Assembly (NCBI RefSeq): GCF_002250655.1
Contig: NZ_NOZR01000012.1
Location: 1-64,000 of the forward strand
Length of the DNA: 64,000 nucleotides
DNA from: Mycolicibacterium sphagni
GTDB lineage: Bacteria > Actinomycetota > Actinomycetes > Mycobacteriales > Mycobacteriaceae
Reading direction: 5' to 3'
The position numbers and the translations under genes are program-made. Position 1 is the stretch's first letter. Each line of letters opens with the position of its first letter. This document shows positions 50,697-58,842 of this stretch, piece after piece. Under the pieces are notes generated by a model, which was not told the DNA's origin, made no database searches, and was given only the letters and a program-made list of their open reading frames with translations.

Positions 50697-50753
50697 CGTG
50701 TCAGTCAGCTTGCCCGAATCCGGAAACGATCACGACCGCGGGCGGTGAGACTC

Positions 50754-50766
50754 TACTGTCGTCGGC
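50754..50766 (+). promoter_or_regulatory. -10 element TACTGT for a leaderless cyp124
   Basis: TACTGT at 50754-50759 fits the mycobacterial TAnnnT -10 hexamer and lies 7 bp before the ATG at 50767, with no Shine-Dalgarno sequence. That spacing is what a transcript starting at the ATG (leaderless) would need. Confidence 0.4.
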
Positions 50767-52047
50767 ATGGGAATCGCGACTCGAGTCAACGGTCAACGCC
50801 CGCCCGAGATGGCGCTCGATGAGATCAACCTCGGCACCTTCGAGTTCTGGGGTTTCGACGACGCCGTCCGCGACGGGGCTTTCGCCACGCTTCGCCGCGA
50901 AGCCCCGATCAAGTTCTTCCACGAGGTCGAGATGGAGGGGGTTCCCCACGGTAAGGGGCACTGGGCCCTGACGAAGCTCGACGACATCTTCTACGCCAGC
51001 CGCCATCCCGAGATCTTCAGCTCGTATCCGAACATCACGATCGGCGATCAGATCCCGGAGGTCGCCGAATACTTCGGCTCGATGATCGCCCTGGACGATC
51101 CCCGGCACTCGCGGCTGCGCAACATCGTGCGCAGCGCTTTCACACCGAAGGTGGTGGCCCGCACCGAAGAGTCGGTGCGCGACCGAGCGCAGCAGCTGGT
51201 GTCGGCGATGCTCGAGAACCACACAGACGGCAACGCCGAACTGGTGTCCGAGCTGTCCGGGCCGCTGCCCCTGCAGGTCATCTGCGACATGATGGGCATC
51301 CCAGAAGATGATCACGACCGGATCTTTCACTGGACCAACATCATCCTCGGCTTCGGTGACCCCGACCTGACCACCGATTTCGACGACTTCCTCAAGGTGG
51401 CGTTCGATATCGGCGCCTACGCCACCGCGCTGGCCGAGGATCGGCGGACCAACCCCCGCGAGGACCTGACCACCGCGCTGGTGGCCGCCGAGGTTGACGG
51501 GGAGCGGCTGACGTCGGCGGAGATCGCGTCGTTCTTCATCCTGCTCGCCGTCGCCGGAAATGAGACCACCCGCAACGCGATCAGCCACGGCGTGCTGGCG
51601 CTGACCCGTTATCCCGAACAGCGCCGCATCTGGTGGGACGACTTCGAGAATGTCACGGACACCGCCGTCGAGGAGGTGGTGCGGTGGGCGTCGCCGGTGA
51701 TCTACATGCGGCGCACCGTGACCCGTGACGTCGAACTGTCCGGAGTCACAATGGCCGAAGGCGACAAGGTCACGATGTGGTACGCGTCAGCGAACCGTGA
51801 CGAGGACAAATTCGTCGACCCGTGGCGCTTCGACGTGACCCGGACCCCCAACCACCACGTCGGGTTCGGCGGCGGCGGCGCGCACTTCTGCCTGGGCGCC
51901 AATCTCGCTCGCCGCGAGATCGCGGTGGTGTTCGAGGAGTTGCACCGTCGCATCCCGGATCTCCACGTGACCGAGGAGCCGTCGATGCTGCTCTCGGCGT
52001 TCATCCATGGCATCAAACGGTTGCCGGTCAGTTGGAACCCGGCCTGA
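50767..52047 (+). CDS. cyp124: CYP124 methyl-branched lipid omega-hydroxylase
   Basis: 426 aa (M. tuberculosis CYP124A1 is 428). Long stretches match it as remembered: IATRVNG, HPEIFSSYPNITI, EYFGSMIALDDPRHSRLRN, GPLPLQVICDMMGIP, HWTNIILGFGDPDL, AEIASFFILLAVAGNETTRNAISHGVLALTRYPEQ, and the heme loop GFGGGGAHFCLGANLAR. It hydroxylates the terminal methyl of methyl-branched lipids and can oxidise the cholesterol side chain. Directly upstream of cyp140, 42 bp away. The 5' region has a good -10 for a leaderless transcript. Confidence 0.95.
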   Translation: MGIATRVNGQRPPEMALDEINLGTFEFWGFDDAVRDGAFATLRREAPIKFFHEVEMEGVPHGKGHWALTKLDDIFYASRHPEIFSSYPNITIGDQIPEVAEYFGSMIALDDPRHSRLRNIVRSAFTPKVVARTEESVRDRAQQLVSAMLENHTDGNAELVSELSGPLPLQVICDMMGIPEDDHDRIFHWTNIILGFGDPDLTTDFDDFLKVAFDIGAYATALAEDRRTNPREDLTTALVAAEVDGERLTSAEIASFFILLAVAGNETTRNAISHGVLALTRYPEQRRIWWDDFENVTDTAVEEVVRWASPVIYMRRTVTRDVELSGVTMAEGDKVTMWYASANRDEDKFVDPWRFDVTRTPNHHVGFGGGGAHFCLGANLARREIAVVFEELHRRIPDLHVTEEPSMLLSAFIHGIKRLPVSWNPA

Positions 52048-52054
52048 GGTGGTG

Positions 52055-52072
52055 GCGCGAGAAGTGTCGCGC
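52055..52072 (+). terminator. Small hairpin between cyp124 and cyp140
   Basis: GCGCGA / TCGCGC (52055-60, 52067-72) with loop GAAGTG, just after the cyp124 stop. A 6-bp stem is weak, so it may be an attenuator, an mRNA end or chance. Confidence 0.25.
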
Positions 52073-52089
52073 TCGTAGCGTTGGTGAGC

Positions 52090-53421
52090 ATGAGGCAACG
52101 GCTGCACTGGCTGGCGATGCACGGGGTGGTTCGCACGGTCGCGAATGTCGCGGCACGACGTGGCGATCCGCAAGCCCGGATGGTGGCCGATCCGGCGGTG
52201 CGTGCCGACCCGGTGCCGTTCTATACCGAGCTGCGGCCCCGGGGGCCGATGATCCGCACCCGGGTCGGCTATATCACCGTCGATCACGCCGTGGCCCACG
52301 AGTTATTGCGCTCCGACGACTTCCGGGTGATCGTGCTCGGCGCGAATCTGCCTGCGCCGGTGCGCTGGCTGGAGCGGCAGACCCGCGACGATCTGCTGCA
52401 CCCCCTGCGCCCGCCGTCGCTGCTGGCTGTCGAGCCGCCTGAGCACACCCGCTACCGCAAAACGGTGTCGTCGGTGTTCACCAGCCGTGCGGTGGCCGCG
52501 CTGCGCGATCGGGTCGAGGACAGCGCGGCCGACCTGCTCGACGGGCTGGCCGCGGGCCCCGGTGTGGTCGACATCGTCGACCGGTACTGCTCGCAGCTGC
52601 CGGTCGCGATAATCGGCGATATTCTCGGCGTGCCCGAGGCCGACCGGCCCCGGATATTGGAGTTCGGGGAGCTCGCCGCGCCCAGTCTCGATGTCGGGTT
52701 GTCCTGGCCGCAGTACCGGCGGGTGCAGCAGGGCCTGGCCGGGTTCAACCTGTGGCTGTCCGCGCACCTGCGCCACCTGCGCGAGCATCCCGGCGATGAC
52801 CTGATGAGCCAGCTGATCGAAGCCTCCGAGGACGGCACCCACCTCGACGAGACTGAGCTGCAGGGGGTGGCCGGCCTAGTTCTCGCGGCGGGCTTCGAAA
52901 CGACAGTCAACCTGCTGGGAAACGGGATCCGACTGTTGCTGAACTCCCCCGACCAGCTGGCTCGGCTGGCCGAGGATCCGACGCTGTGGCCGAACGCTGT
53001 CGAGGAGATCCTGCGCTTGGAGTCGCCAGTGCAGCTGTCCGCGCGACTGGCGTTGCGCGACACTGAGGTCGCCGGTACATCGGTCAAGGCCGGTGAGATG
53101 GTAGTGATCTATCTCGCCGCGGCCAATTGTGATCCCGCGGTGTTCGACGACCCGCATCGCTTCGATGTTGGACGGCCCAATTCCGGTAAGCACCTTGCCT
53201 TTTCGGGTGGCAGGCACTTCTGCTTGGGTGCGGCGCTGGCCCGAGCGGAGGGTGAGGTCGGGTTGCGGCGATTCTTCACTCATTTCCCCGACGTCCAGCT
53301 GGCCGGCCTCGGCAACCGCCGCGATACCCGGGTGCTGCGGGGTTGGGCCGAGCTACCGGTCAGCCTCGGCTCGGCCGCCTCCCCCGGTCGCCCAAACCGA
53401 CACTTCGCCGAAACAGTGTGA
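52090..53421 (+). CDS. cyp140: CYP140-family cytochrome P450
   Basis: 443 aa from ATG 52090. It matches M. tuberculosis CYP140A1 (Rv1880c) in the start RQRLHWLAMHGVVR, HPLRPPSLLAVEPPEHTRYRKTVSSVFTSRAVAALRD, the I-helix LVLAAGFETTVNLLGNGIRLLL, ILRLESPVQLSARLALRD, and the heme loop FSGGRHFCLGAALARAEGEVGLR. Substrate not established. In M. tuberculosis cyp140 and cyp124 are far apart, so the adjacency here is notable. A C-terminal extension after GLGNRRDTRVLRGWAELP is low in conservation. Confidence 0.93.
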   Translation: MRQRLHWLAMHGVVRTVANVAARRGDPQARMVADPAVRADPVPFYTELRPRGPMIRTRVGYITVDHAVAHELLRSDDFRVIVLGANLPAPVRWLERQTRDDLLHPLRPPSLLAVEPPEHTRYRKTVSSVFTSRAVAALRDRVEDSAADLLDGLAAGPGVVDIVDRYCSQLPVAIIGDILGVPEADRPRILEFGELAAPSLDVGLSWPQYRRVQQGLAGFNLWLSAHLRHLREHPGDDLMSQLIEASEDGTHLDETELQGVAGLVLAAGFETTVNLLGNGIRLLLNSPDQLARLAEDPTLWPNAVEEILRLESPVQLSARLALRDTEVAGTSVKAGEMVVIYLAAANCDPAVFDDPHRFDVGRPNSGKHLAFSGGRHFCLGAALARAEGEVGLRRFFTHFPDVQLAGLGNRRDTRVLRGWAELPVSLGSAASPGRPNRHFAETV

Positions 53422-53467
53422 GTCGTTCCCGGCAAAACGTCGAGTTCGAGCGAGTTTTCGACCGAGA

Positions 53468-53827
53468 CTAGGCCTTGTGCTCGACGTGAGGATCGAGCTC
53501 GTCGGCGTGTGACCACTTCTCGTCGAGCTCCTCGCGGCGGGCGGTCGCCTCAGTGCGATGCTTGGCGGCGTTCTCCTCAAGGCGTGCGGCCTCGGCAGCT
53601 TTGGCTTCGGCTTCAGCCTGTGCCGCACGGGCTTTCGCCGCGGTTTCGTCGGCCAGCGCTTCGCGGCGCTGCACCTTGACGTGTTCGTTGCGGACCTCCT
53701 CGCGAAGTTCCTCGGCTTGCGCCGTTCGGCGCTTGACCTGGCGGTTGCGTCCGACCCAGACCAGCGCTGCGATGACGATCAGTGCGGCGATCACGGCGAT
53801 GACGATCCACACAGTGTTCGTGGCCAT
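53468..53827 (-). CDS. Membrane-anchored coiled-coil protein
   Basis: 119 aa. One N-terminal helix (VWIVIAVIAALIVIAALVWV) is followed by a cytosolic highly charged helix, VKRRTAQAEELREEV... through about residue 95, rich in Ala, Glu, Arg and Lys with coiled-coil heptads. The tail SHADELDPHVEHKA is acidic and ends in KA. It is conserved among mycobacteria as a family I recall but without a name; a scaffold or membrane stress role is guesswork. Confidence 0.75.
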   Translation of the reverse strand: MATNTVWIVIAVIAALIVIAALVWVGRNRQVKRRTAQAEELREEVRNEHVKVQRREALADETAAKARAAQAEAEAKAAEAARLEENAAKHRTEATARREELDEKWSHADELDPHVEHKA

Positions 53828-53867
53828 CCTTGGCTCCTTCAGTGAGCGGGCCGCGGATACGGCACCG

Positions 53868-55004
53868 TCAATTCACGGCGTTCCCGTCCCTGCCGTGTGC
53901 CAAACCGCTCAGCGCGCTCAGCATTCCTGCCGCCGACCGCGGCCAGGTGAAGGTTTCGGCTCGTCGCCGTGCGCAGAACCGCCTGTGCTGCTCGGGGCGG
54001 TCGATGACGCCGGCGACCGCCTCGGCGATGGCAGCCGGGTCGTTGTCGGCGCAGGCGCCACTGTCTGAGGTCAGGATCTCGGCCAATGCCGACGTGCGTG
54101 ACACGACCGCCGGAGTGCCGCACGCCAGCGCTTCCAGCGCCGCCAGGCCGAACGTTTCGTGGGGGCCGGGCGCCAAAGCTACATCGGCGGTGGCCAGCAG
54201 CGTGGCGACCGCGTTGCGGGACTCGATGAATCCTGTGAAGTCAACTGGCAGTCGTGCGGCGTGCCGCTGCAGGCGGGCGCGCATCGGTCCGTCACCGGCA
54301 ATCACCAACCGGGCGTCGACACCCGAATCACGCAGGGCAGCAAGGGCGTCTATGCTGCGGTCGGCGCGCTTCTCCACCGACAGCCGGCCACAGTGCACCA
54401 GCAGAACCTGTTCCGGTGCGGCCCAGAGGTTGCGGGTGCGCGTGCAGAATCGGTTGGGGTGGAACATGTCCAGGTCCACGCCCAGCGGCACCGTCATCAC
54501 GTTGGTGGCGCCGATGCGGTCGAACTCTTCGCGGGCAAAGCTGGTGGTGCACAGCACGGTGTCGTAACACGCGGCAGTCCGGCGGTTGGCGATATCAGCG
54601 ATCCGGCGGGCGAGCCGCTTGGGCAGGATCTGCCCGGTCAGCCGGTCCAGTCGTTCGTGAGAGATCATCACGGTGGTGACGCCCTGCCGCGCACCCCAGC
54701 TACCCAGCGAACGCAAAGTGAACCGGTCGGATACTTCGATCGCGTCGGGCGCGAGTTCCTCCAGCAGTGCGGTCACCTGCGCGGGCATCACTGCCCGGTA
54801 TCCCCCGGTGAAGGGAATTTGCCTGGCGGGCACTGTAATTCGAGTGACGCCGCTGGGTAGCAGGCAGTGGTCGGGTCTGGATCCCGGCACAATCAGGAAG
54901 ACTTCGTGTCCGGCGGCACAGTATTCGGCGCCGAGCCGGTCGACGGCCGTGCGCAGCCCGCCCGATCGGGGGCCGTAGAAGTTCGCGACCTGCGCGACCC
55001 TCAT
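53868..55004 (-). CDS. pimC: GT4 glycosyltransferase, PimC-like mannosyltransferase
   Basis: 378 aa from ATG 55004 (MRVAQVANFYGPRSGG). GT-B GT4 signature: GGLRTAVDRLGAEYCAAGHEVFLIVPG at the start, SHERLDRLTGQILPKRL, MTVPLGVDLDMFHP, and the donor site LAPGPHETFGLAALEALACGTPAVVSRTSAL with the E-x7-E motif. It closely resembles PimC, described in M. tuberculosis CDC1551 (381 aa), which adds the third mannose to phosphatidylinositol mannosides. pimC is absent from H37Rv, so its presence here is informative. The ATG at 55007 adds one residue. Confidence 0.85.
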   Translation of the reverse strand: MRVAQVANFYGPRSGGLRTAVDRLGAEYCAAGHEVFLIVPGSRPDHCLLPSGVTRITVPARQIPFTGGYRAVMPAQVTALLEELAPDAIEVSDRFTLRSLGSWGARQGVTTVMISHERLDRLTGQILPKRLARRIADIANRRTAACYDTVLCTTSFAREEFDRIGATNVMTVPLGVDLDMFHPNRFCTRTRNLWAAPEQVLLVHCGRLSVEKRADRSIDALAALRDSGVDARLVIAGDGPMRARLQRHAARLPVDFTGFIESRNAVATLLATADVALAPGPHETFGLAALEALACGTPAVVSRTSALAEILTSDSGACADNDPAAIAEAVAGVIDRPEQHRRFCARRRAETFTWPRSAAGMLSALSGLAHGRDGNAVN

Positions 55005-55106
55005 CATGGCCGTATCTGAACCCGTGGCGATGTGCGCATGGCTACGCCTGGCCTTCAATGTCCTGAACACGTGGTGAACAGCCACAATTGGACTAGCGTT
55101 GATCAC

Positions 55107-55457
55107 GTGCAGATTTCGGGTGTGTTCCAGTCAGTGGCCCGCGGCGTCAATCGCGGTGCCACCGCCTTGATCACCTCACCCCGCTGGGGCCGGTTCGTCG
55201 GGCTGGGGCTGACCACAATCACGTACGCCGGCCGCCGCAGCGGACGCACCGTCACGCTGCCGGTCGGCTACCGCCGTAAAGGCTCCGACATCGTGATCGG
55301 GGTCGCCATGCCGGACGGGAAGAAGTGGTGGCGCAACTTCACCGGCGAGGGGGGCCCATTGAGCATCCTGCTGGCCGGCTCCGAGCGGCCCGCGCACGCC
55401 GTGGCGACCAGGGACTCGCGCGGTCGAGTCACAGTCACCGTGCGCCTCGACGCCTAG
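55107..55457 (+). CDS. Deazaflavin-dependent nitroreductase-like protein (Ddn family)
   Basis: 116 aa from GTG 55107. The short Ddn split-barrel is evident: TTITYAGRRSGRTVTLPVGYRRKGSDIVIGVAMPDGKKWWRNFTGEGG, where the KKWWRNF segment contributes to cofactor F420 binding. Related enzymes reduce nitroimidazoles and menaquinones. The upstream frame (to 55032) is open but the GTG gives the family start. Its stop shares CTAG (55454-55457) with the convergent dienelactone hydrolase gene. Confidence 0.83.
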   Translation: MQISGVFQSVARGVNRGATALITSPRWGRFVGLGLTTITYAGRRSGRTVTLPVGYRRKGSDIVIGVAMPDGKKWWRNFTGEGGPLSILLAGSERPAHAVATRDSRGRVTVTVRLDA

Positions 55458-56389
55458 GCCAGGTGCTGAGTGAACAAGTCCTGCAACCGAGTCCACGCAT
55501 CCGCAGCGGCAATCGAGTTGTAGCGCGGCCCCGAGTCATTGAAGAAAGCGTGGTCGGCGTAGGGTTCGACGACGAGGTTGTTGACCAGGCCGGCCTGATC
55601 CAACGCGGCCTTGGCCGCCGGCTCGGTGGACGTGACGCGTTGGTCGAGTGCGCCGTACAGGCCGAGTACGGCGGCGTTTTTCGACCCGGAGAAGTTCGGG
55701 TTGTCGGGCAGCGGGCCGTAGAACGGCACCGCTGCTGACAGCCGTGGCTCGCCCGCCGCCAGCAGCTGCCACGTCAGGCCGCCGCCGAAGCAGAAGCCGA
55801 CGACGCCGAGTTTTTGTCCGGGCGCCCGGCGGGCGACTTCGTCGAGGCCCGACTTGAGGTCGGCCACGAAGCGGTCGGGTGCGATCTTGCCCAGTGCCGC
55901 GGTGGCGGCGGCCGGGTCGGTGAAGGTCGCGGTGCCGCCTTCTTCGGAGAGCAGGTCGATGGCCAGCGCGGAATAGCCGATACCGGCCAAGCGGCCGGCG
56001 ACCGAGCGCACCCAGTCGTTGAGGCCCTTGTTCTCGTGGATCACCAGAACTGCTCCGCGCGGGGACGCGGCTTGTGCCCAGGCGCCCTGCAACTGGCCGT
56101 TGGGGCCCGGCCAGGTGATCGGCGTGGTGGGAAGTGCGGTCGCCATGCCCGGTGGCGGCGCCGCCGACGCCGACGCCGCCGCGGACGCGGACGACGAGGG
56201 CGAGGCCGACGACGAGGTTGATGCCGCGGTCGTCGGCTTATCGCTGGCGCAGGCGGCGATCAACGAGCTTGCCGCGGCGGAGCCCACGCCCAGAAGCGCG
56301 AGCCGCCGCAACGCTTCTCGGCGGCTCAGCAGACCGTCGACGTGATCGGTGGCGATCTCTTCGGCGATGTAGCGCTGCAGTGGGGTCAC
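55454..56389 (-). CDS. Tat-exported lipoprotein, dienelactone-hydrolase family
   Basis: 311 aa. The N-terminus LSRREALRRLALLG is a twin-arginine signal (Arg23-Arg24), ending in a lipobox with Cys47 (SLIAAC), so the enzyme is lipid-anchored outside the cytoplasm. A Ser/Ala linker (about 48-85) precedes the alpha/beta hydrolase core: ITWPGPNGQLQG, VLVIHENKGLNDW with the family Glu119, GVVGFCFGGG with nucleophile Cys200, and ADHAFFN with the catalytic His. Dienelactone hydrolases open lactone rings; the extracellular location suggests another substrate. Convergent with the Ddn-like gene. Confidence 0.87.
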   Translation of the reverse strand: MTPLQRYIAEEIATDHVDGLLSRREALRRLALLGVGSAAASSLIAACASDKPTTAASTSSSASPSSSASAAASASAAPPPGMATALPTTPITWPGPNGQLQGAWAQAASPRGAVLVIHENKGLNDWVRSVAGRLAGIGYSALAIDLLSEEGGTATFTDPAAATAALGKIAPDRFVADLKSGLDEVARRAPGQKLGVVGFCFGGGLTWQLLAAGEPRLSAAVPFYGPLPDNPNFSGSKNAAVLGLYGALDQRVTSTEPAAKAALDQAGLVNNLVVEPYADHAFFNDSGPRYNSIAAADAWTRLQDLFTQHLA

Positions 56390-56457
56390 ACTCGCGAGTA
56401 TGCCCGTGCTGGGTAACCGTTCACTGGGAACATGATGAGTGATTGGAGGTGAGCGGC

Positions 56458-56970
56458 GTGGCGGAGCAGCAGATACTGCCCGGTTCTGAGGCGTTCGAAC
56501 GGGTGGTCGCCCTGCTTGACTACCCGATGTACCTGGTGACGACCCGGGTGGGCGACCAGCGTGCGGGCTGCCTGGTCGGGTTCAGCAGCCAGGTGTCGAT
56601 CCACCCGCCGCGTTATCTGGTCGGGCTGTCCGAGCGCAATCACACCTACCGGGTTGCCGCGCGCGGTGCCACACACTTGGCAGTGCATCTGCTGGGCAAG
56701 GAGCATCGGGACCTGGCGCGGCTGTTCGGCGGCGAGACCGGCGATCGGATGGACAAGTTCAGCCACTGCCGATGGTGGGACGGGCCGGAGGGTTTGCCGA
56801 TCCTCGCCGATGCAGCCGGCTGGTTCACCGGCCGCATCCTCGATCGGTTCGACCTCGGTGATCACGTGGGTCACCTGATCGAGCCGGTGGCCGGCGCCGC
56901 GCCCGAGAACTTCGGGGATCTGGTGACGTTGGTCGACGTCAAGGACCTGGAGCCCGGTCACGAGGCCTGA
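56458..56970 (+). CDS. Flavin reductase-like FMN-binding protein
   Basis: 170 aa from GTG 56458, with GGAGGT at 56445-56450 seven bases before. Flavin-reductase split-barrel: YPMYLVTTRVGDQRAGCLVGFSSQVSIHPPRYLVGLSERNHTYRV, then VHLLGKEHRDLARLFGG. It probably reduces flavin with NAD(P)H or binds FMN in a two-component monooxygenase system, though no oxygenase is adjacent. Next gene downstream, an amidohydrolase, is 81 bp away with its own promoter. Confidence 0.83.
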   Translation: MAEQQILPGSEAFERVVALLDYPMYLVTTRVGDQRAGCLVGFSSQVSIHPPRYLVGLSERNHTYRVAARGATHLAVHLLGKEHRDLARLFGGETGDRMDKFSHCRWWDGPEGLPILADAAGWFTGRILDRFDLGDHVGHLIEPVAGAAPENFGDLVTLVDVKDLEPGHEA

Positions 56971-57016
56971 GCCTGTTGTGCCAGTAAACAGATCCAAGAA
57001 AGTGTCCACTAAATCG

Positions 57017-57045
57017 TTGACACCTGTTCGGTCGGACGGTTCTAT
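57017..57045 (+). promoter_or_regulatory. SigA-like promoter of the aminoacylase-type amidohydrolase
   Basis: TTGACA (57017-57022), a 17-bp spacer and TTCTAT (57040-57045). The GTG start at 57052 is 6 bp further on, so transcription may begin close to the start codon and the mRNA may be leaderless. The -35 is a perfect match; the -10 is weak. Confidence 0.45.
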
Positions 57046-57051
57046 TGACGG

Positions 57052-58842
57052 GTGAGTTACGACACGATCATCCGCAATGGCCGCTGGTTCGACGGGACCG
57101 GCGCTCCCTCGGGAATCCGTGACATCGGAATCCGCGACGGCCGGGTCGCCACGGTCAGCCTGCGGCCGCTCGACGTGGCGGGTTGCCCCGAGGTGATCGA
57201 CGCCGGCGGCAAGTGGGTGATGCCTGGCATGGTCGACGTCCACACCCACTACGACGTCGAGGTACTGGGTGGTCCGGGGCTGCCCGAGTCGGTGCGTCAC
57301 GGCGTCACCACGGTGTTGCTCGGTTCGTGCTCACTGTCGACCATTCATGTGGGCGGCAGCGACGCCGGCGACCTCTTCGGTCGGGTCGAAGCGATCCCGC
57401 GCGAGCACGTCATCGCCGCCATCGACGGCGCGAAGACGTGGAACACTGCCGAGCAGTACGTCCAGGCGTTGGAGTCCCGTCCGCTGGGCCCCAACATCGC
57501 GGCCTTCATCGGGCACTCCGATATGCGCACTGCAGTGCTGGGATTGGACCAGTCCACCCGAAAAGACGTGCGGCCCAACGGAAGCCAGCAAGCCGAGATG
57601 GAGCGAATGCTCACCGAGGCGCTGGATGCCGGCTTCGTCGGCCTGTCGTCGCAGCAGCTTCTGTTCGACAAGATCGACGGCGACACCTGCCGGTCCCGCA
57701 CACTGCCGTCGACCTACGCCAAGCCACGCGAGTTGCGCCGGCTCAAGTCCTTGCTGCGCAAGCGCGGACGGGTGCTCCAGTCCGGGCCCGACATCCAGAA
57801 CCCGCTGAACCTGGTATCCCAAGTAGCGCAATCGCTTCCGGTATTTCGCGACAAGCTCAAGACAAGCCTTCTGTCGGCTGCCGATGTCAAGGCCAACCCG
57901 TTCGCCATCCTCATCATGGGCCCGCTGGCTCGGGCGGCCAACAAATTCGGCGGTGACTTCCGCTGGCAGCACCTGCCGGTTCCCTTCGAGGTGTACGCCG
58001 ACGGGATCGACCTGGTGGTGTTCGAGGAGTTCGGCTCCGGCGCCGCCGCCCTTCACCTGCGCGACGAAGTCGAGCGCAACGCCCTGTTGGCCGACGAGGA
58101 GTATCGGCGCCAGTTCCGCAAGGACTACGACACCAAGTTCGGCGTGCGGGTATGGCATCGCGACTTTTTCGACGCCGAGATCGTCGCCTGCCCCGACGAT
58201 TCCGTAGTGGGCAAGTCCTTCGGTCAGGTCGGCAAAGACCGCGGCGGCCTGCACCCGGTTGACGCGTTTCTGGACCTGGTCCTCGAGCACGGCACGAAGC
58301 TGCGCTGGCGGACCACGATCTCCAACCACCGTCCCGAGGTGCTCAAGAAGCTGGCCCGCGATCCCGGCATCCAGATGGGCTTCTCCGATGCCGGTGCGCA
58401 TCTACGCAATATGGCGTTCTACAACTATGGCCTGCGCCTGCTCCGCCACGTGCGCGACGCTCAGCGCAGCGGGCATCCGTTCCTGAGCACCGAGCAGGCT
58501 GTGCACCGGATGACCGGTGAGCTGGCCGACTGGTATCAGATCGACGCGGGCCATCTGCGCGTCGGCGACCGCGCTGACCTGGTCGTGGTGAACCCCGACA
58601 AGCTCGACAGCCGGCTCGACGATTACGCCGAAGAGCCTGTCGAGCAGTACGCGGGCCTGCCCCGGATGGTCAACCGCAACAACGACGTCGTCGAGTTGGT
58701 ACTGATCGGCGGCCGCACGGTAGTTCGCAACGGCGAGCCGACGCCGGTGTTGGGTGCCGAGCGCACCGGGAGCTTCCTGCGGGTGGGCCGGACCACACCG
58801 GCACCGGGAACGACGAAATCGGAGCTGGCTCATGTCAATTGA
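57052..58842 (+). CDS. Amidohydrolase_3 family, N-acyl-D-amino-acid deacylase-like
   Basis: 596 aa from GTG 57052. Metal-dependent hydrolase: TIIRNGRWFDGTG, MVDVHTHYDVEVLGGPGLP with the HxH metal pair, GVTTVLLGSCSLS, GHSDMRTAVLG, and the closing GDRADLVVVNPDKLDSRLDD. Such proteins are D-aminoacylases or related; at 596 aa this one has an extra region between ~230 and ~400 that standard D-aminoacylases (about 480-500 aa) lack or shorten. No signal peptide. Overlaps the NTF2-like gene by 11 bp, so the two are coupled. Confidence 0.85.
   Translation: MSYDTIIRNGRWFDGTGAPSGIRDIGIRDGRVATVSLRPLDVAGCPEVIDAGGKWVMPGMVDVHTHYDVEVLGGPGLPESVRHGVTTVLLGSCSLSTIHVGGSDAGDLFGRVEAIPREHVIAAIDGAKTWNTAEQYVQALESRPLGPNIAAFIGHSDMRTAVLGLDQSTRKDVRPNGSQQAEMERMLTEALDAGFVGLSSQQLLFDKIDGDTCRSRTLPSTYAKPRELRRLKSLLRKRGRVLQSGPDIQNPLNLVSQVAQSLPVFRDKLKTSLLSAADVKANPFAILIMGPLARAANKFGGDFRWQHLPVPFEVYADGIDLVVFEEFGSGAAALHLRDEVERNALLADEEYRRQFRKDYDTKFGVRVWHRDFFDAEIVACPDDSVVGKSFGQVGKDRGGLHPVDAFLDLVLEHGTKLRWRTTISNHRPEVLKKLARDPGIQMGFSDAGAHLRNMAFYNYGLRLLRHVRDAQRSGHPFLSTEQAVHRMTGELADWYQIDAGHLRVGDRADLVVVNPDKLDSRLDDYAEEPVEQYAGLPRMVNRNNDVVELVLIGGRTVVRNGEPTPVLGAERTGSFLRVGRTTPAPGTTKSELAHVN

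Noticed and set aside
56443-56457. Longer N-terminus of the flavin reductase
   Set aside because: GGAGGT at 56445-56450 sets the start at GTG 56458; the extra residues would cover the ribosome binding site.
57331-58401. 356-codon open frame on the - strand
   Set aside because: Antisense to the aminoacylase-type amidohydrolase; no family motif.
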